Positions 7,924 to 16,428 of a stretch of 64,000 nucleotides of DNA are shown piece after piece. The notes under the pieces were generated by a model. That model was not told the DNA's origin, made no database searches, and saw only the letters and a list, made by a program, of their open reading frames with translations. A program made the position numbers and the translations under genes. The DNA is taken from NCBI GenBank assembly GCA_012517865.1, contig JAAYUC010000022.1:39441-103440 (forward strand). The letters run 5' to 3'. This DNA is from Chloroflexota bacterium. Its GTDB lineage: Bacteria > Chloroflexota > Anaerolineae > Anaerolineales > Anaerolineaceae. The number at the start of each line of letters is the position of its first letter. The first letter of the stretch is position 1.

Positions 7924-9081
7924 ATGCCGAATATTTTGGATTACCTGGACTGGCGCGGTGATTTGGAGTTCAACCGGGACCCGATTAACGAGGTAGATAA
8001 CCTTGTTTTCTCGGTACTTTCCTATATGGATTTCGCTGGCGCTGTTCCCGCGCTTGACGAATCCGGCTCTGTTGCCCTGTCAGACGCGTGCGAAACGCTC
8101 AAACTAATGCCCGACCAGGTTACCGCTCCCATCACCAGCTCTTTCTTTTCCCGCCTGCCTCTGCTTCTGGATAAATGCGCGGCTTCCGCGCGCTACCGCG
8201 GGGTGCGTCTTTCAAATTACGTCAACAAGGTTTCTTTCGATGAAGCCGAGCAGTTCTCCGCGCTGGTTTTTTCCATTGATGAAAACACCCATTTTGTGGC
8301 GTTCAGCGGCACGGATGATACATTGATAGGTTGGAAAGAAGACCTGGAAATGAGCTTCCGCGAGGTGGTCCCCGCTCAACGCAGCGCGGTGGAGTATCTC
8401 GAATTGGTAATGGCGCGCCTGCCGGGGGTCTTTTATCTGGGCGGGCATTCCAAGGGTGGGAACCTGGCGGTCTTCGCCGCTGCGAATATTCCTGCCGACC
8501 TGCAGCCGAGCATCCTGTTAGTTTATAACAACGATGGACCGGGGTTTCAACGTTCAATCATAGAAAGCCCCGGTTACCAGCGCGTCACCGATAAAATCAT
8601 CAACTTTTTGCCGCAGTCCTCGGTCGTGGGCATGCTGTTGAATCAGAGCGGGCACTATCAGGTGGTTGCCAGCGAAGAGTCTGGAATCATGCAGCACAAC
8701 GCCCTGACCTGGGAGGTTCTCGGCACGAGCTTCGTCTACAAAGAAGGGCTCTCCTCCAGCAGTGTTCTGTTCAATAACGCGCTGCGCGCGTGGCTGGATA
8801 CTGTATCCAACGAGGAACGGGCGGAGTTTATTGAGGCTCTCTTCACCATTCTGGAGGCCACCGGCGCCCGCACATTGAGAGAATTCACCCAGGACAAACT
8901 CACAAACGCCAAAGCCATGATTGCGACTTTCAAAAATCTGGAGCCCGAAACACAGGCGCACCTGAAGCTGCTGCTGGAAACCTTTTTTGCCGAAATTCAA
9001 AAGGTGCTGCGCAGTTCCCTTACCGAAAGTATCAGCAGCCTGATTACGCGGACTTTTGCCCGCAAGCGCCTCCCCTCCTGA
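7924..9081 (+). CDS. Mbeg1-like (DUF2974) alpha/beta hydrolase
   Basis: A 385-residue protein whose first 270 residues match the DUF2974/Mbeg1-like pattern: VDNLVFSVLSYMDF near the start, FVAFSGTDDTLIGWKEDL, GGHSKGGNLAVFAA (G-x-S-x-G nucleophile) and NNDGPGF. A lipase/esterase-like hydrolase is expected, cytoplasmic because no signal peptide is present. The last 100 residues are helical and look like an added coiled segment. GGAG precedes the ATG. The gene stands alone, divergent from the regulator-MFS operon. The natural substrate of this family is not established. Confidence 0.8.
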   Translation: MPNILDYLDWRGDLEFNRDPINEVDNLVFSVLSYMDFAGAVPALDESGSVALSDACETLKLMPDQVTAPITSSFFSRLPLLLDKCAASARYRGVRLSNYVNKVSFDEAEQFSALVFSIDENTHFVAFSGTDDTLIGWKEDLEMSFREVVPAQRSAVEYLELVMARLPGVFYLGGHSKGGNLAVFAAANIPADLQPSILLVYNNDGPGFQRSIIESPGYQRVTDKIINFLPQSSVVGMLLNQSGHYQVVASEESGIMQHNALTWEVLGTSFVYKEGLSSSSVLFNNALRAWLDTVSNEERAEFIEALFTILEATGARTLREFTQDKLTNAKAMIATFKNLEPETQAHLKLLLETFFAEIQKVLRSSLTESISSLITRTFARKRLPS

Positions 9082-9199
9082 ACTTCCGCCGGCGTATTCC
9101 TTTCTGCCGCTGCCGTTCCCGCAGGCGCGCTGATAGGCGCGCGCAACTATGATAATATTAACAATATTGCTCCAAAAGTTATTCGGAAGTGAGGAAGGA

Positions 9200-9451
9200 A
9201 TGAACTCCAACCAGGTCTCGCAATTCAGCAAGGAAGAAAAAATCGCCGGCCTGATTGACCAAATCAGCGCTTATATCGAGCAGTTTCACCGCGGTTCGGT
9301 GGAGTTGGTCGCTATTGAGGGGAATTTGGTAAAGGTTCGCCTCGGCGGCGCCTGCGAAGGCTGCGCGCTGCTGCCCGCAACGCTGCAGGGTTGGGTCGCC
9401 GGGACTATCCGGCAGTTTTTCCCTGAAATGTTCGTGGAATCCGTCGAATAG
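9200..9451 (+). CDS. NifU-like iron-sulfur scaffold domain protein
   Basis: An 83-residue NifU C-terminal-type domain. The ATG at 9200 is chosen because GAGGAAGGA precedes it directly, although the frame is open further upstream. LVKVRLGGACEGCALLPATL carries the CxxC pair (C52, C55) used to hold a transient [4Fe-4S] cluster. Proteins of this type deliver clusters to apoproteins in the cytoplasm. It stands alone, so the client proteins cannot be named. The chelatase gene downstream is convergent. Confidence 0.85.
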   Translation: MNSNQVSQFSKEEKIAGLIDQISAYIEQFHRGSVELVAIEGNLVKVRLGGACEGCALLPATLQGWVAGTIRQFFPEMFVESVE

Positions 9452-9473
9452 GCGCGCTGACCGCGCGGCCTTC

Positions 9474-11536
9474 CTAATTGGCAGCGGCCTGCATTTCTTT
9501 TTGCACCGTGTTATAGAGCGTTTCTCCCCGAATTTCGTCCAGAGTGTAGCAGGCCGCACCCATCTGGTCCGCTAATTCCTGGGCAAGACCCTGGTCAAAG
9601 GCTTTCTTCTCCATGTTAATCACCACGCTGTGGATGTTTTTCTTGGAGAAGAGCCCGGCCAGTTCCTTGATTTCCTCTTTTACCGGTTTTTTCCCCAGCG
9701 GCACGTTGCCCGCTCCGTCCGTCAGCACAATCAACAGCGGCTGAACGTCCGGATGCAGAATGCGTTCGCGGGTAATCACTTCATAGGCCATTACCAGCCC
9801 CGCGGAGAGGGGCGTTTTGCCGCCGACCGGAATATCCGCCAGTGCGCGCTGCGCCAGTAAAACAGAGTTGGTCGGGGAAAGCACCAGGGTGGCGCGGTCT
9901 TTTTGAAAGACAACCAGACCAACCCGGTCGCGCCGCTGATACGCGTCAGTCAAAAGCGATAGAATCGCGCCCTTGGTAGCCGCCATGCGCTCTGCCACAG
10001 CCATAGACCAGGAGCCGTCCACCAAGAACAATATCAAGTTGGAGGTTTTCTTTACCCTGATTTTTTTTTGGTAATCATTGGGCCGGACTGCAAAGGCGAC
10101 CTGTTCCTTTTCGCGGATTTCATCGCGCTCTATTTGGAACGGCGCCGCAGCCCGAAAGGTTGCGTCAAAAGCCAGATCGTAGGCCTGATAGGGAGAAGGC
10201 CGCGCCTGGATATAGCGGCCGCGCTTCCGGTCAGTAATTGTTTCGGAGCGCCTGCCCCCGTGCTTGCGTACAATTTCATCCAGGGGAGTGTCCAGGGAAC
10301 GGGCTTCAAAAGTTTCGCCTGGTTTTACAACGGTTCCCCCATCCCACCAGCGCGGGTTTAATTCGGTAAAGATTTGCTGTTGAGCTTCGCCAACCGGAAT
10401 TTGCAGGTCGTCCGGGTCCAGGCTTACGGGTCCATCCAGGGTGTCAGTTTTTTTTTACCCTCGTCGCCCTCAGATGGAAGGCCCTCTTCCTCGCTGGCTG
10501 CCTGAGCCTTTAGCTGCTCGATGCGCTCTTCCAGAGCTTCCACGCCCAGGTCGGACTTGCGGAACGGACCTGACTTGACGCGGTGCGGCAGAGCCAGCTC
10601 CGCGGCCAGAGCGATATCGCTCTGGTTGATGCGCGTCCGGCCTTCAAAGGCGGCTTGCGCGCGCGCGGCTTTCAGGATGACCAGGTCGGAACGGTGTCCA
10701 TCCACTTCCATAGATGAGGTCAGGTCGGCGATAATGAGCAAATCGCGGGTGGTGAATGCCACCGAATCCACCAGCTGGCGCGCTTTTTGGATTTGCGCGG
10801 AGAGGGCTTGTTCCTGCGGTAGCCATTCCTGACGGAAACGTTCCGCGTCCTGTTCAAAGGCGACGTTGCGCTGCATGATTTCCACGCGGGAACGCGCGTC
10901 CAGGATGCCGCGAATATCAACCGACAAGGCAAAGCGGTCCAGCAGCTGCGGGCGCAGGTCGCCTTCTTCCGGGTTCATTGTGCCCACAAGGATGAAGCGG
11001 GCTGGATGGCTGAAGGAAATGCCCTCGCGTTCCACAATGTTCATGCCCATCGCGGCGGAGTCAAGCAGGATATCCACCACGTGGTCGTCCAGCAAATTCA
11101 CTTCGTCAATATAGAGCAGTCCGCGGTTGGCAGCCGCCAAAACGCCAGGTTCAAAATGCCGTTCGCCTTTTTGAATGGCGCGTTCGATATCCAGCGTGCC
11201 CACCACGCGGTCTTCGGTTGCCGAAACCGGCAGGTTGACGAACGGCGTCGGGCGCATCACGCTCGGCAGCGGGCTTTCGGAAGCAGCGCGTTCCAGGCAC
11301 TCCGTGCACCAATGGCTGGGGTCGTGCGGGCTGCATCCAAAGCGGCAGCCTTCCACCACGGCTTCTTCTGGCAGCAGAGCGGCCAGCGCGCGCGCGGCAG
11401 TGGACTTTGCTGTACCGCGTTCCCCGCGGATAAGCACCCCTCCGATGCGCGGATAAACCGCATTCAGGATGAGCGCCCTGCGCATGCGGTCCTGCCCAAC
11501 AATGGCTGTGAATGGATAGATTACGCGTTGATTCAT
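9474..11536 (-). CDS. chlD: ChlD-like AAA+/VWA chelatase subunit made by -1 frameshift
   Basis: After GGT AAA AAA AAA, a -1 shift continues as ACT GAC ACC CTG. The new frame stays open to 9474 and gives about 687 residues, the normal size of a ChlD/BchD protein. The post-shift part reads as classic D-subunit: WWDGGTVVKPGE, KRGRYIQARP, FDATFRAAAPFQ, then the VWA domain FLVDGSWSM (MIDAS DxSxS), KTPLSAG and LTDGAGN. No start codon opens the second frame, since TAA in the A-run closes it upstream. The I and D subunits assemble as AAA+ rings that drive Mg or Co insertion. A sequencing indel is possible, but the signal context favours programmed frameshifting. Confidence 0.75.
10424..11536 (-). CDS. 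chlD: ChlI-like AAA+ chelatase subunit (zero-frame product of chlD)
   Basis: Reading without frameshifting from ATG 11536 gives 370 residues. GERGTAKS (38-45) is Walker A, LLYIDEVNLL is Walker B, and VGTMNPEEGDLRPQLLDRF is sensor 1 and the arginine-finger region, as in the I subunits of Mg/Co chelatases. The acidic tail EEGLPSEGDEGKKK runs into the slippery A9 and stops seven codons later (LTPWMDP). This product would be the small ATPase subunit of a metal chelatase, probably working with a CobN/ChlH-type large subunit encoded elsewhere. The start MNQRVIYPF is preferred over in-frame upstream codons because the family begins there. Confidence 0.85.
   Translation of the reverse strand: MNQRVIYPFTAIVGQDRMRRALILNAVYPRIGGVLIRGERGTAKSTAARALAALLPEEAVVEGCRFGCSPHDPSHWCTECLERAASESPLPSVMRPTPFVNLPVSATEDRVVGTLDIERAIQKGERHFEPGVLAAANRGLLYIDEVNLLDDHVVDILLDSAAMGMNIVEREGISFSHPARFILVGTMNPEEGDLRPQLLDRFALSVDIRGILDARSRVEIMQRNVAFEQDAERFRQEWLPQEQALSAQIQKARQLVDSVAFTTRDLLIIADLTSSMEVDGHRSDLVILKAARAQAAFEGRTRINQSDIALAAELALPHRVKSGPFRKSDLGVEALEERIEQLKAQAASEEEGLPSEGDEGKKKLTPWMDP
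10448..10471 (-). promoter_or_regulatory. Programmed -1 frameshift signal in chlD
   Basis: On the coding strand A9 (10456-10448) contains A_AAA_AAA in the correct phase. GAGGG, a Shine-Dalgarno-like stimulator, ends 10 nt before the run (10471-10467), the spacing known from dnaX; a second GAGGG (10462-10458) lies 1 nt before it. A weak hairpin (CCGGA/TCCGG) can form downstream. Confidence 0.7.
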
Positions 11537-11586
11537 CAGTGAATTTTCCTTCTCGGCAGTAAGTTTACCACGCCCGCCGTGGAACA

Positions 11587-11611
11587 ACAGCCTGCATTCA
11601 CTGCAGGCTGT
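11587..11611 (-). terminator. Hairpin after the mevalonate operon
   Basis: A perfect 10-bp stem, 11587-11596 with 11602-11611, and a 5-base loop. On the minus strand it is followed by TTGTTCC, only moderately U-rich. It separates the thiolase gene from chlD. Confidence 0.6.
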
Positions 11612-11647
11612 ACATGGATAAGCTAAGTTTTCGCTTGAAAATTCCGG

Positions 11648-12823
11648 CTAAGAATCCCGCCTTTCCAGGACATGCGTCACCGCGGTGGACCCTGTGCCAG
11701 CCAGTGACTGAATCAGTCCAAAGCGGGCATGCGGCACCTGGCTTCCGCCGGCTTCCCCGCGCAGCTGCAGGCAGGCTTCCACCGCCTGGTACACGCCGGC
11801 CGCTCCCAGCGGATTTCCGCGCGCTTTATGTCCGCCCAGTGTGGCTGCCGGCAGCGCGCCGGTCAGCAGGAGCGTGCCGTCGCTGGCCAGCTTCCAACCC
11901 TGACCGCGCTGCGCGAAACCGGCCGCTTCCAGAGAGAGCACAGCATGCAGCGTGGTGATATCCGAATACTCAAAAAAGTCCACATCCGCCAGACTGACGC
12001 CCGCTTTCAGGCAGGCGCGCCGCACAGAAACAGCGGCCGCCTCGAAAAAGAGCGGGTCCTGCCGGTCGTGCAGAGCCAGGCGGTCTGTTACCAGGCTGGA
12101 ACCAGCCACCCTCACCAGGGGACGAGCAAAGTTTTTCGGGAGCAGCTCGGCGCGGGTGATAATCACTGCGGCCGCGCCGTCTGCCAGCGGAGCCACATCG
12201 TACAGGTTGAATGGTTCAATGACCGTTCCGGATTTGAGGTAGTTTTCCGCCTTGATGGCTTTGGGATACATCGCGTGCGGATTGTTCACCGCGTTGGCGT
12301 GTGCGATGACCGGAAAACCTGCCAATGCTTCCCGCGGAAATTGATTTTCGTACAGATAGCGCTGCATCAGGAGTGCTGCCTGCCCAACCGGTGTCTGACC
12401 CTCGCTGGCTTCAAAGTCCGCGTCCAGATTGCGCACGCTCAGCGACTCGATGTCGCTCCCAAGCACATCGGTTGCCTTTTCCACGCCTACCGCGGCTGCG
12501 ACGTCAACCATTCCGGAAGCGACAGCCATATAGGCCATGCGCAGCGCCACCCCGCCGGAAGCATCCGCTGCTTCTACGGTGGTGCCTTCCGCGCCTTTCA
12601 GGCCGGCCCATTCACACAGCAGGGCGCCAAGATTAGCCTGATGCGAAGCGCTGGCGCCGAGCATGTTGCCAATATATACCGTCTGTGGCACAAGCCCGCC
12701 GGCATCCTGGCGCGCGGCCTGAATTGCCCGCACCGCCAGGTCCCGCAGGGAGACATCCCACAGCTCGCCAACATCGGTCTGCCCGATGCCCGCGATAACC
12801 ACATCCTGTTTCGTCGCGTTCAT
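11648..12823 (-). CDS. SCP2-type thiolase homologue lacking the catalytic Cys
   Basis: A 391-residue thiolase-fold protein of the archaeal/SCP-x type. In this family it normally condenses two acetyl-CoA to acetoacetyl-CoA and complexes with HMG-CoA synthase. GGHKARGNPLGAAG carries the conserved His and SLAGTGST matches the glycine-rich C-terminal signature. The nucleophile site reads VEAADASGG: the usual Cys is Asp (D87, codon 12565-12563). Activity is therefore doubtful and a structural role is possible. The ATG at 12823 lies 7 bases after the HMG-CoA synthase stop. No DUF35 partner gene is nearby, unlike many archaeal loci. Confidence 0.85.
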   Translation of the reverse strand: MNATKQDVVIAGIGQTDVGELWDVSLRDLAVRAIQAARQDAGGLVPQTVYIGNMLGASASHQANLGALLCEWAGLKGAEGTTVEAADASGGVALRMAYMAVASGMVDVAAAVGVEKATDVLGSDIESLSVRNLDADFEASEGQTPVGQAALLMQRYLYENQFPREALAGFPVIAHANAVNNPHAMYPKAIKAENYLKSGTVIEPFNLYDVAPLADGAAAVIITRAELLPKNFARPLVRVAGSSLVTDRLALHDRQDPLFFEAAAVSVRRACLKAGVSLADVDFFEYSDITTLHAVLSLEAAGFAQRGQGWKLASDGTLLLTGALPAATLGGHKARGNPLGAAGVYQAVEACLQLRGEAGGSQVPHARFGLIQSLAGTGSTAVTHVLERRDS

Positions 12824-12830
12824 CGCTGGC

Positions 12831-13919
12831 CTACCGTACCACAATTTCGCCGCGGAAGCGCACGTAAGTGGCGTAATCTATCTCGGTGCGGCGTGCAATG
12901 TAATCCTGCGTGAAGAGCGCTTTCCCGCGCCGTTCCAGAATTGGCTCGCGTACGCGCAAAATAAACGAATCTGAGCCCGCGCCAGACCCGTAAGTGGTCA
13001 TTAAAATCAGGTCGTCCGGTTTGGCGGCATCCAAAACCGCGCTCAGACCAATCAGTGCGGCCCCGGCATAGGTATTGCCAATGACCGGCGAAAGCAGCCC
13101 GGTCTTAATTTGTTCCGGGCTAAAGCCGAGCTCTTTGCCGGCGCGCTGTGGAAACTTGGTGTTCGGTTGGTGGAATACCGCGTAGGCAAAATCGCTGGGT
13201 TTATACCCCGACTCGGCCAGCATGGTGCGGGAAGCGCTGAGCAGATGGTCAAAATAGGCGGGTTCGCCGGTAAAGCGCTGCCCGTGTTCCGGATAGACCG
13301 CGTGCGCCCGCCGCCAAAAATCGGGCGTGTCGGAAACATACGAATACGCGGCTTCAATCGCTGCCAGGGACTCTTCGGCCGGTCCCAAGATATACGCCGC
13401 GCCGCCCGAAGCGGCGGTGTACTCCAAGGCGTCGCCGGGTTTGCCCTGGGCGGTGTCCATCCCAATAGCCAGCGCGTATTTGCCCATGCCAGAGCCGACC
13501 ATGGCCATTGCCGCCACAATCGCCTCGGAACCGGCTTTGCAGGCAAATTCCCAGTCGCCTGCCTGGATGTTATTGGAAGCGCCAATTGCTTCTGCCACAA
13601 TGGTGCCGCTGGGTTTCACCGCGTAGGGGTGCGATTCAGAGCCGACCCACACCGCCCGCAGTTCCGCGGGGTCTATGCCGGCGCGCTTGAGCGCGTTGCG
13701 GGCCGCTTCGATGGACATGGTAATCACGTCTTCATCCAGCCCTGCCACGGCTTTTTCAATTACCGGAAGACCTTCGTCGCCCGCGCCCCAAATGCGCGCG
13801 ATTTCTTTGGCAGGCAGCCGATAGCGCGGTACGTAAGCCCCATAGCCGATGATGCCCACCTGGCGGTCGGGTTTCAGCAGCAGTCCTTTTTTTTCCTGAT
13901 GATGCGTATGGTCAGTCAT
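12831..13919 (-). CDS. Hydroxymethylglutaryl-CoA synthase, archaeal type
   Basis: A 362-residue HMG-CoA synthase. The N-terminal GIIGYGAYVPRYRL and the catalytic loop GDWEFACKAGSEA (C127 as nucleophile) follow the short archaeal/bacterial form. EKAVAGLDEDVITM and YSVYPEHG-type segments agree. It condenses acetoacetyl-CoA with acetyl-CoA in the upper mevalonate pathway. The start at 13919 (MTDHTHHQE) is chosen because it overlaps the reductase stop by 8 bases and matches the family N-terminus; the frame is open further upstream inside the reductase gene. Downstream lies the thiolase homologue, its usual partner in a channelling complex. Confidence 0.9.
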   Translation of the reverse strand: MTDHTHHQEKKGLLLKPDRQVGIIGYGAYVPRYRLPAKEIARIWGAGDEGLPVIEKAVAGLDEDVITMSIEAARNALKRAGIDPAELRAVWVGSESHPYAVKPSGTIVAEAIGASNNIQAGDWEFACKAGSEAIVAAMAMVGSGMGKYALAIGMDTAQGKPGDALEYTAASGGAAYILGPAEESLAAIEAAYSYVSDTPDFWRRAHAVYPEHGQRFTGEPAYFDHLLSASRTMLAESGYKPSDFAYAVFHQPNTKFPQRAGKELGFSPEQIKTGLLSPVIGNTYAGAALIGLSAVLDAAKPDDLILMTTYGSGAGSDSFILRVREPILERRGKALFTQDYIARRTEIDYATYVRFRGEIVVR

Positions 13920-15210
13920 GTTTGTTCTTTCTCCAATCGTCCAGGATTTCCCTGGCACGCTCAATTTTAATCGCGCCTTCCTGCGCCAGCTGTGCGGCAA
14001 GCCGGTCGGCCTCTTCGCCGCTGGCCCCCGCGGCAACAGCCACCTGTCTGGCATGCAAGCGCATATGTCCGCGCTGGATGCCTTCGGTGGCCAGCGCCCG
14101 CAGCGCGGCAAGGTTTTGCGCCAGACCGACAGCCGCGATAATCCCGGCCAGCTCGCCTGAAGTGCGTGCGCCTATCAGCCGCAGATTAGCCCGTGCCGTT
14201 GGATGGCTTTGGGTGGATCCGCCAGTGATGCCCACCGCCAAAGGCAGCTCCAGCGAGCCTGCCAGGCTGCCGTCCTGCGCGCAAGTCCAGGTCGAGAGGC
14301 TGGTGTAACGCCCGCTGCGCGCGGCATAGCTGTGGGCGCCGGCTTCTGCCGCGCGCCAGTCGTTGCCGGTGGCAATTACCACGGCGTCCACGCCGTTCAT
14401 AATCCCTTTGTTGTGCGTGGCTGCCCGGTAGGGGTCAGCCGCGGCAAAAGCCCAGGCTTCCAGAATGCCGTCGCGCACCTGTTCTCCGCGGTATTCCGCG
14501 AAGGCCAGAGCTTCGGTTGGAATCCGGACCTCCGCTTTCGCCAGGCGCCTGTCTGCCAGATTCGAGAGGATGCGCAGGTGTGCGCGTCCGCCCGTCAGGC
14601 GTTCCAGCGGAAGAGCCAGCGCTTCGGCCGCGGTATTCACGGCGTTGGCGCCCATCACATCGCGCACGTCGTAGATGAGATGAACCACCAGGAATGGGCC
14701 AATTGGCGAGTTTTCAATCAAGCGCACCTCTAGGTCTCGCGCGCCGCCGCCCAGCTTTTCGATAGTGGGATGCAGCCCGGCCAGGTCCGCCAGCAGTTCC
14801 GGCTTGCGCGTCAGGATTGTTTCGCGTGCTGAATTCAAATCTTTCAAATCCAGCAGCTGAATTTGGGCAATCATTTCTGGCGCACTTGCCGACGCGCGGA
14901 AACCGCCGCCAGCCTGCGCCAGCCTGGCCATAAAAGAAACACCCGCCAGAACGGACGGCTCTTCCACCGCCATCGGCACTAAAACTTTCCGTCCGTTGAT
15001 GATAAAGTTTTGGGCGATGCCCAACGGCAGCGCGAAAACGCCGACAGCATTTTCAATCATGTGGTCAGCGCGCTCCACGCTCAAACCGCCTTCAGGTGAC
15101 CAGGCGGTCATATCTTCAAGGCTCAGCGCGGACTGGCTCCGCAGCCATTCCAGGCGTTCCGCCCTGCTCATCTGATAAAACTTTTTCTGTTCCAACCCCA
15201 GACGCTCCAT
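13912..15210 (-). CDS. Hydroxymethylglutaryl-CoA reductase, class II
   Basis: A 432-residue class II HMG-CoA reductase. ENAVGVFALPLGIA is the substrate-binding region. The four catalytic residues are visible: E83 (VEEPS), K268 (THNKGIMNG), D284 (GNDWRA) and H382 (GHMRLHARQ), almost the numbering of the Pseudomonas mevalonii enzyme. DVRDVMGANAVNT is the cofactor-binding loop. It reduces HMG-CoA to mevalonate. Class II enzymes can be degradative, but co-location with HMG-CoA synthase argues for biosynthesis of isoprenoids. It heads the minus-strand operon; the lower pathway genes are not in the window. Confidence 0.93.
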   Translation of the reverse strand: MERLGLEQKKFYQMSRAERLEWLRSQSALSLEDMTAWSPEGGLSVERADHMIENAVGVFALPLGIAQNFIINGRKVLVPMAVEEPSVLAGVSFMARLAQAGGGFRASASAPEMIAQIQLLDLKDLNSARETILTRKPELLADLAGLHPTIEKLGGGARDLEVRLIENSPIGPFLVVHLIYDVRDVMGANAVNTAAEALALPLERLTGGRAHLRILSNLADRRLAKAEVRIPTEALAFAEYRGEQVRDGILEAWAFAAADPYRAATHNKGIMNGVDAVVIATGNDWRAAEAGAHSYAARSGRYTSLSTWTCAQDGSLAGSLELPLAVGITGGSTQSHPTARANLRLIGARTSGELAGIIAAVGLAQNLAALRALATEGIQRGHMRLHARQVAVAAGASGEEADRLAAQLAQEGAIKIERAREILDDWRKNKHD

Positions 15211-15413
15211 TCGTACAGCCGGATTTCAGCCATTTCCAGTATGGTTTATCACCGCGCTTCTCTAAAAAACTATCAGGCTTGAAGAATTACTTGTTCCTGG
15301 CCTGGATTATAAGCTTCAAGGAACACAACAAACCATTAAACATTAGGCGGCTGCAAAACCTGCCGGTATTAGTGGATATACTTTTGCCATCTATCAAAGA
15401 AAAGGACAGGTGT

Positions 15414-16376
15414 ATGTCTGATACGAATGCTGAAACAATTTACGATGTCGTCATTATCGGAGGCGGCCCCGCCGGCTCGACTGCCGGCATCTACACCGCG
15501 CGCGCGAACTTAAGCACCCTTATCCTGGATAAGGGGCTGACCACCGGCGCCCTTGGCACCACCAGCAAAATCGCCAATTTTCCGGGCATTGCTGGCGAGA
15601 TTTCCGGCGCTGAGCTGCTGCGAACCATCCGAATGCAAGCTGAAAGCTTTGGCGCGAAATATATTAACGACAAGGCTATTGGCACGGACCTCTCTGCCAA
15701 TCCCAAATTGGTATTCGGGAATTTTGGTGTTTACTCTGCCCGGGCCGTGATTATCGCCACGGGTTCGCTGGGCAGAAGCAACCTGATTAAAGGTGAAGCA
15801 GAACTGCTGGGACGAGGGGTTTCTTACTGCGCTGTATGCGACGCGGCCTTCTTTAAACAGGCGGTCGTGGCTGTGGCCGGCAAAAGCGACGAAGCGGTGG
15901 AAGAAGCTCTTTACCTCAGCCGTTTTGCCAGCAAAGTATATCTATTCTCCCCCGCGCCAGAACTTTCCGCTCCCGCGGAACTAATCGCGGAATTGCGCGC
16001 CAATCCGAAGGTGGAATTAATTGCCGGAGCCACCCTGCGCGAAATCTACGGGAAGGAACACGTTGAGGGCGTTCGCTTTGCCCGGCGCGGAAGCGAAACC
16101 GAACAGGACCTGCCCGTGAAAGGCGTTTTCATTTATCTCCAGGGAGGTGTGCCAATTACCGACTTCTTACAGGGCCAGCTGGAGACCAGCCCGGGCGGCT
16201 GCCTGATAGTGGACCGCGAATTTCAGACCAAGATACCCGGCGTCTTTGCCGTGGGCGATGTGCTCTGTCAGCATATCAAACAGGCGGTAATCGCGGCTTC
16301 AGACGGGGCAACCGCGGGCATCGCCGTGGAGAAATACTTGCGCGGACGTTCCAAAATGGGCGTCGATTGGAAATAA
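15414..16376 (+). CDS. Thioredoxin-reductase-like flavoprotein with degenerate NADPH site
   Basis: A 320-residue low-Mr thioredoxin reductase fold. GGGPAGSTAGIYTAR is the FAD-binding motif, SYCAVCDAAFF holds the redox Cys pair (C139, C142), and GDVLCQHIKQAV is the C-terminal FAD motif. The NAD(P)-binding region is unusual: the glycine motif reads VAVAGKSDEAVEEA, and the HRR motif that recognises the NADPH phosphate is replaced by LFSPAPE. It may therefore use NADH, ferredoxin or another donor, as in deeply rooted or flavin-type thioredoxin reductases. The ATG at 15414 is preceded by AAGGACAGG. No trxA is adjacent. Confidence 0.85.
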   Translation: MSDTNAETIYDVVIIGGGPAGSTAGIYTARANLSTLILDKGLTTGALGTTSKIANFPGIAGEISGAELLRTIRMQAESFGAKYINDKAIGTDLSANPKLVFGNFGVYSARAVIIATGSLGRSNLIKGEAELLGRGVSYCAVCDAAFFKQAVVAVAGKSDEAVEEALYLSRFASKVYLFSPAPELSAPAELIAELRANPKVELIAGATLREIYGKEHVEGVRFARRGSETEQDLPVKGVFIYLQGGVPITDFLQGQLETSPGGCLIVDREFQTKIPGVFAVGDVLCQHIKQAVIAASDGATAGIAVEKYLRGRSKMGVDWK

Positions 16377-16385
16377 GAAAAGCGG

Positions 16386-16408
16386 AGCGGGCTGTCGGAC
16401 AGCCCGCT
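16386..16408 (+). terminator. Hairpin after the thioredoxin-reductase-like gene
   Basis: A perfect 10-bp stem (AGCGGGCTGT with ACAGCCCGCT) and a 3-base loop, starting 10 bases after the stop. The following tract CTCTTGG is U-poor. It immediately precedes the promoter of the next gene. Confidence 0.6.
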
Positions 16409-16428
16409 CTCTTGGTACAATAAGTGCC

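Noticed and set aside
9474..10037. The VWA part as a separate gene starting at TTG 10037
   Set aside because: The frame stays open upstream with clear ChlD residues, up to the slippery A-run, so that start would cut off conserved sequence.
9474..11536. chlD as a pseudogene broken by a frameshift
   Set aside because: Both parts are well conserved and the slippery site with SD-like stimulators fits programmed frameshifting; an indel error cannot be fully excluded.
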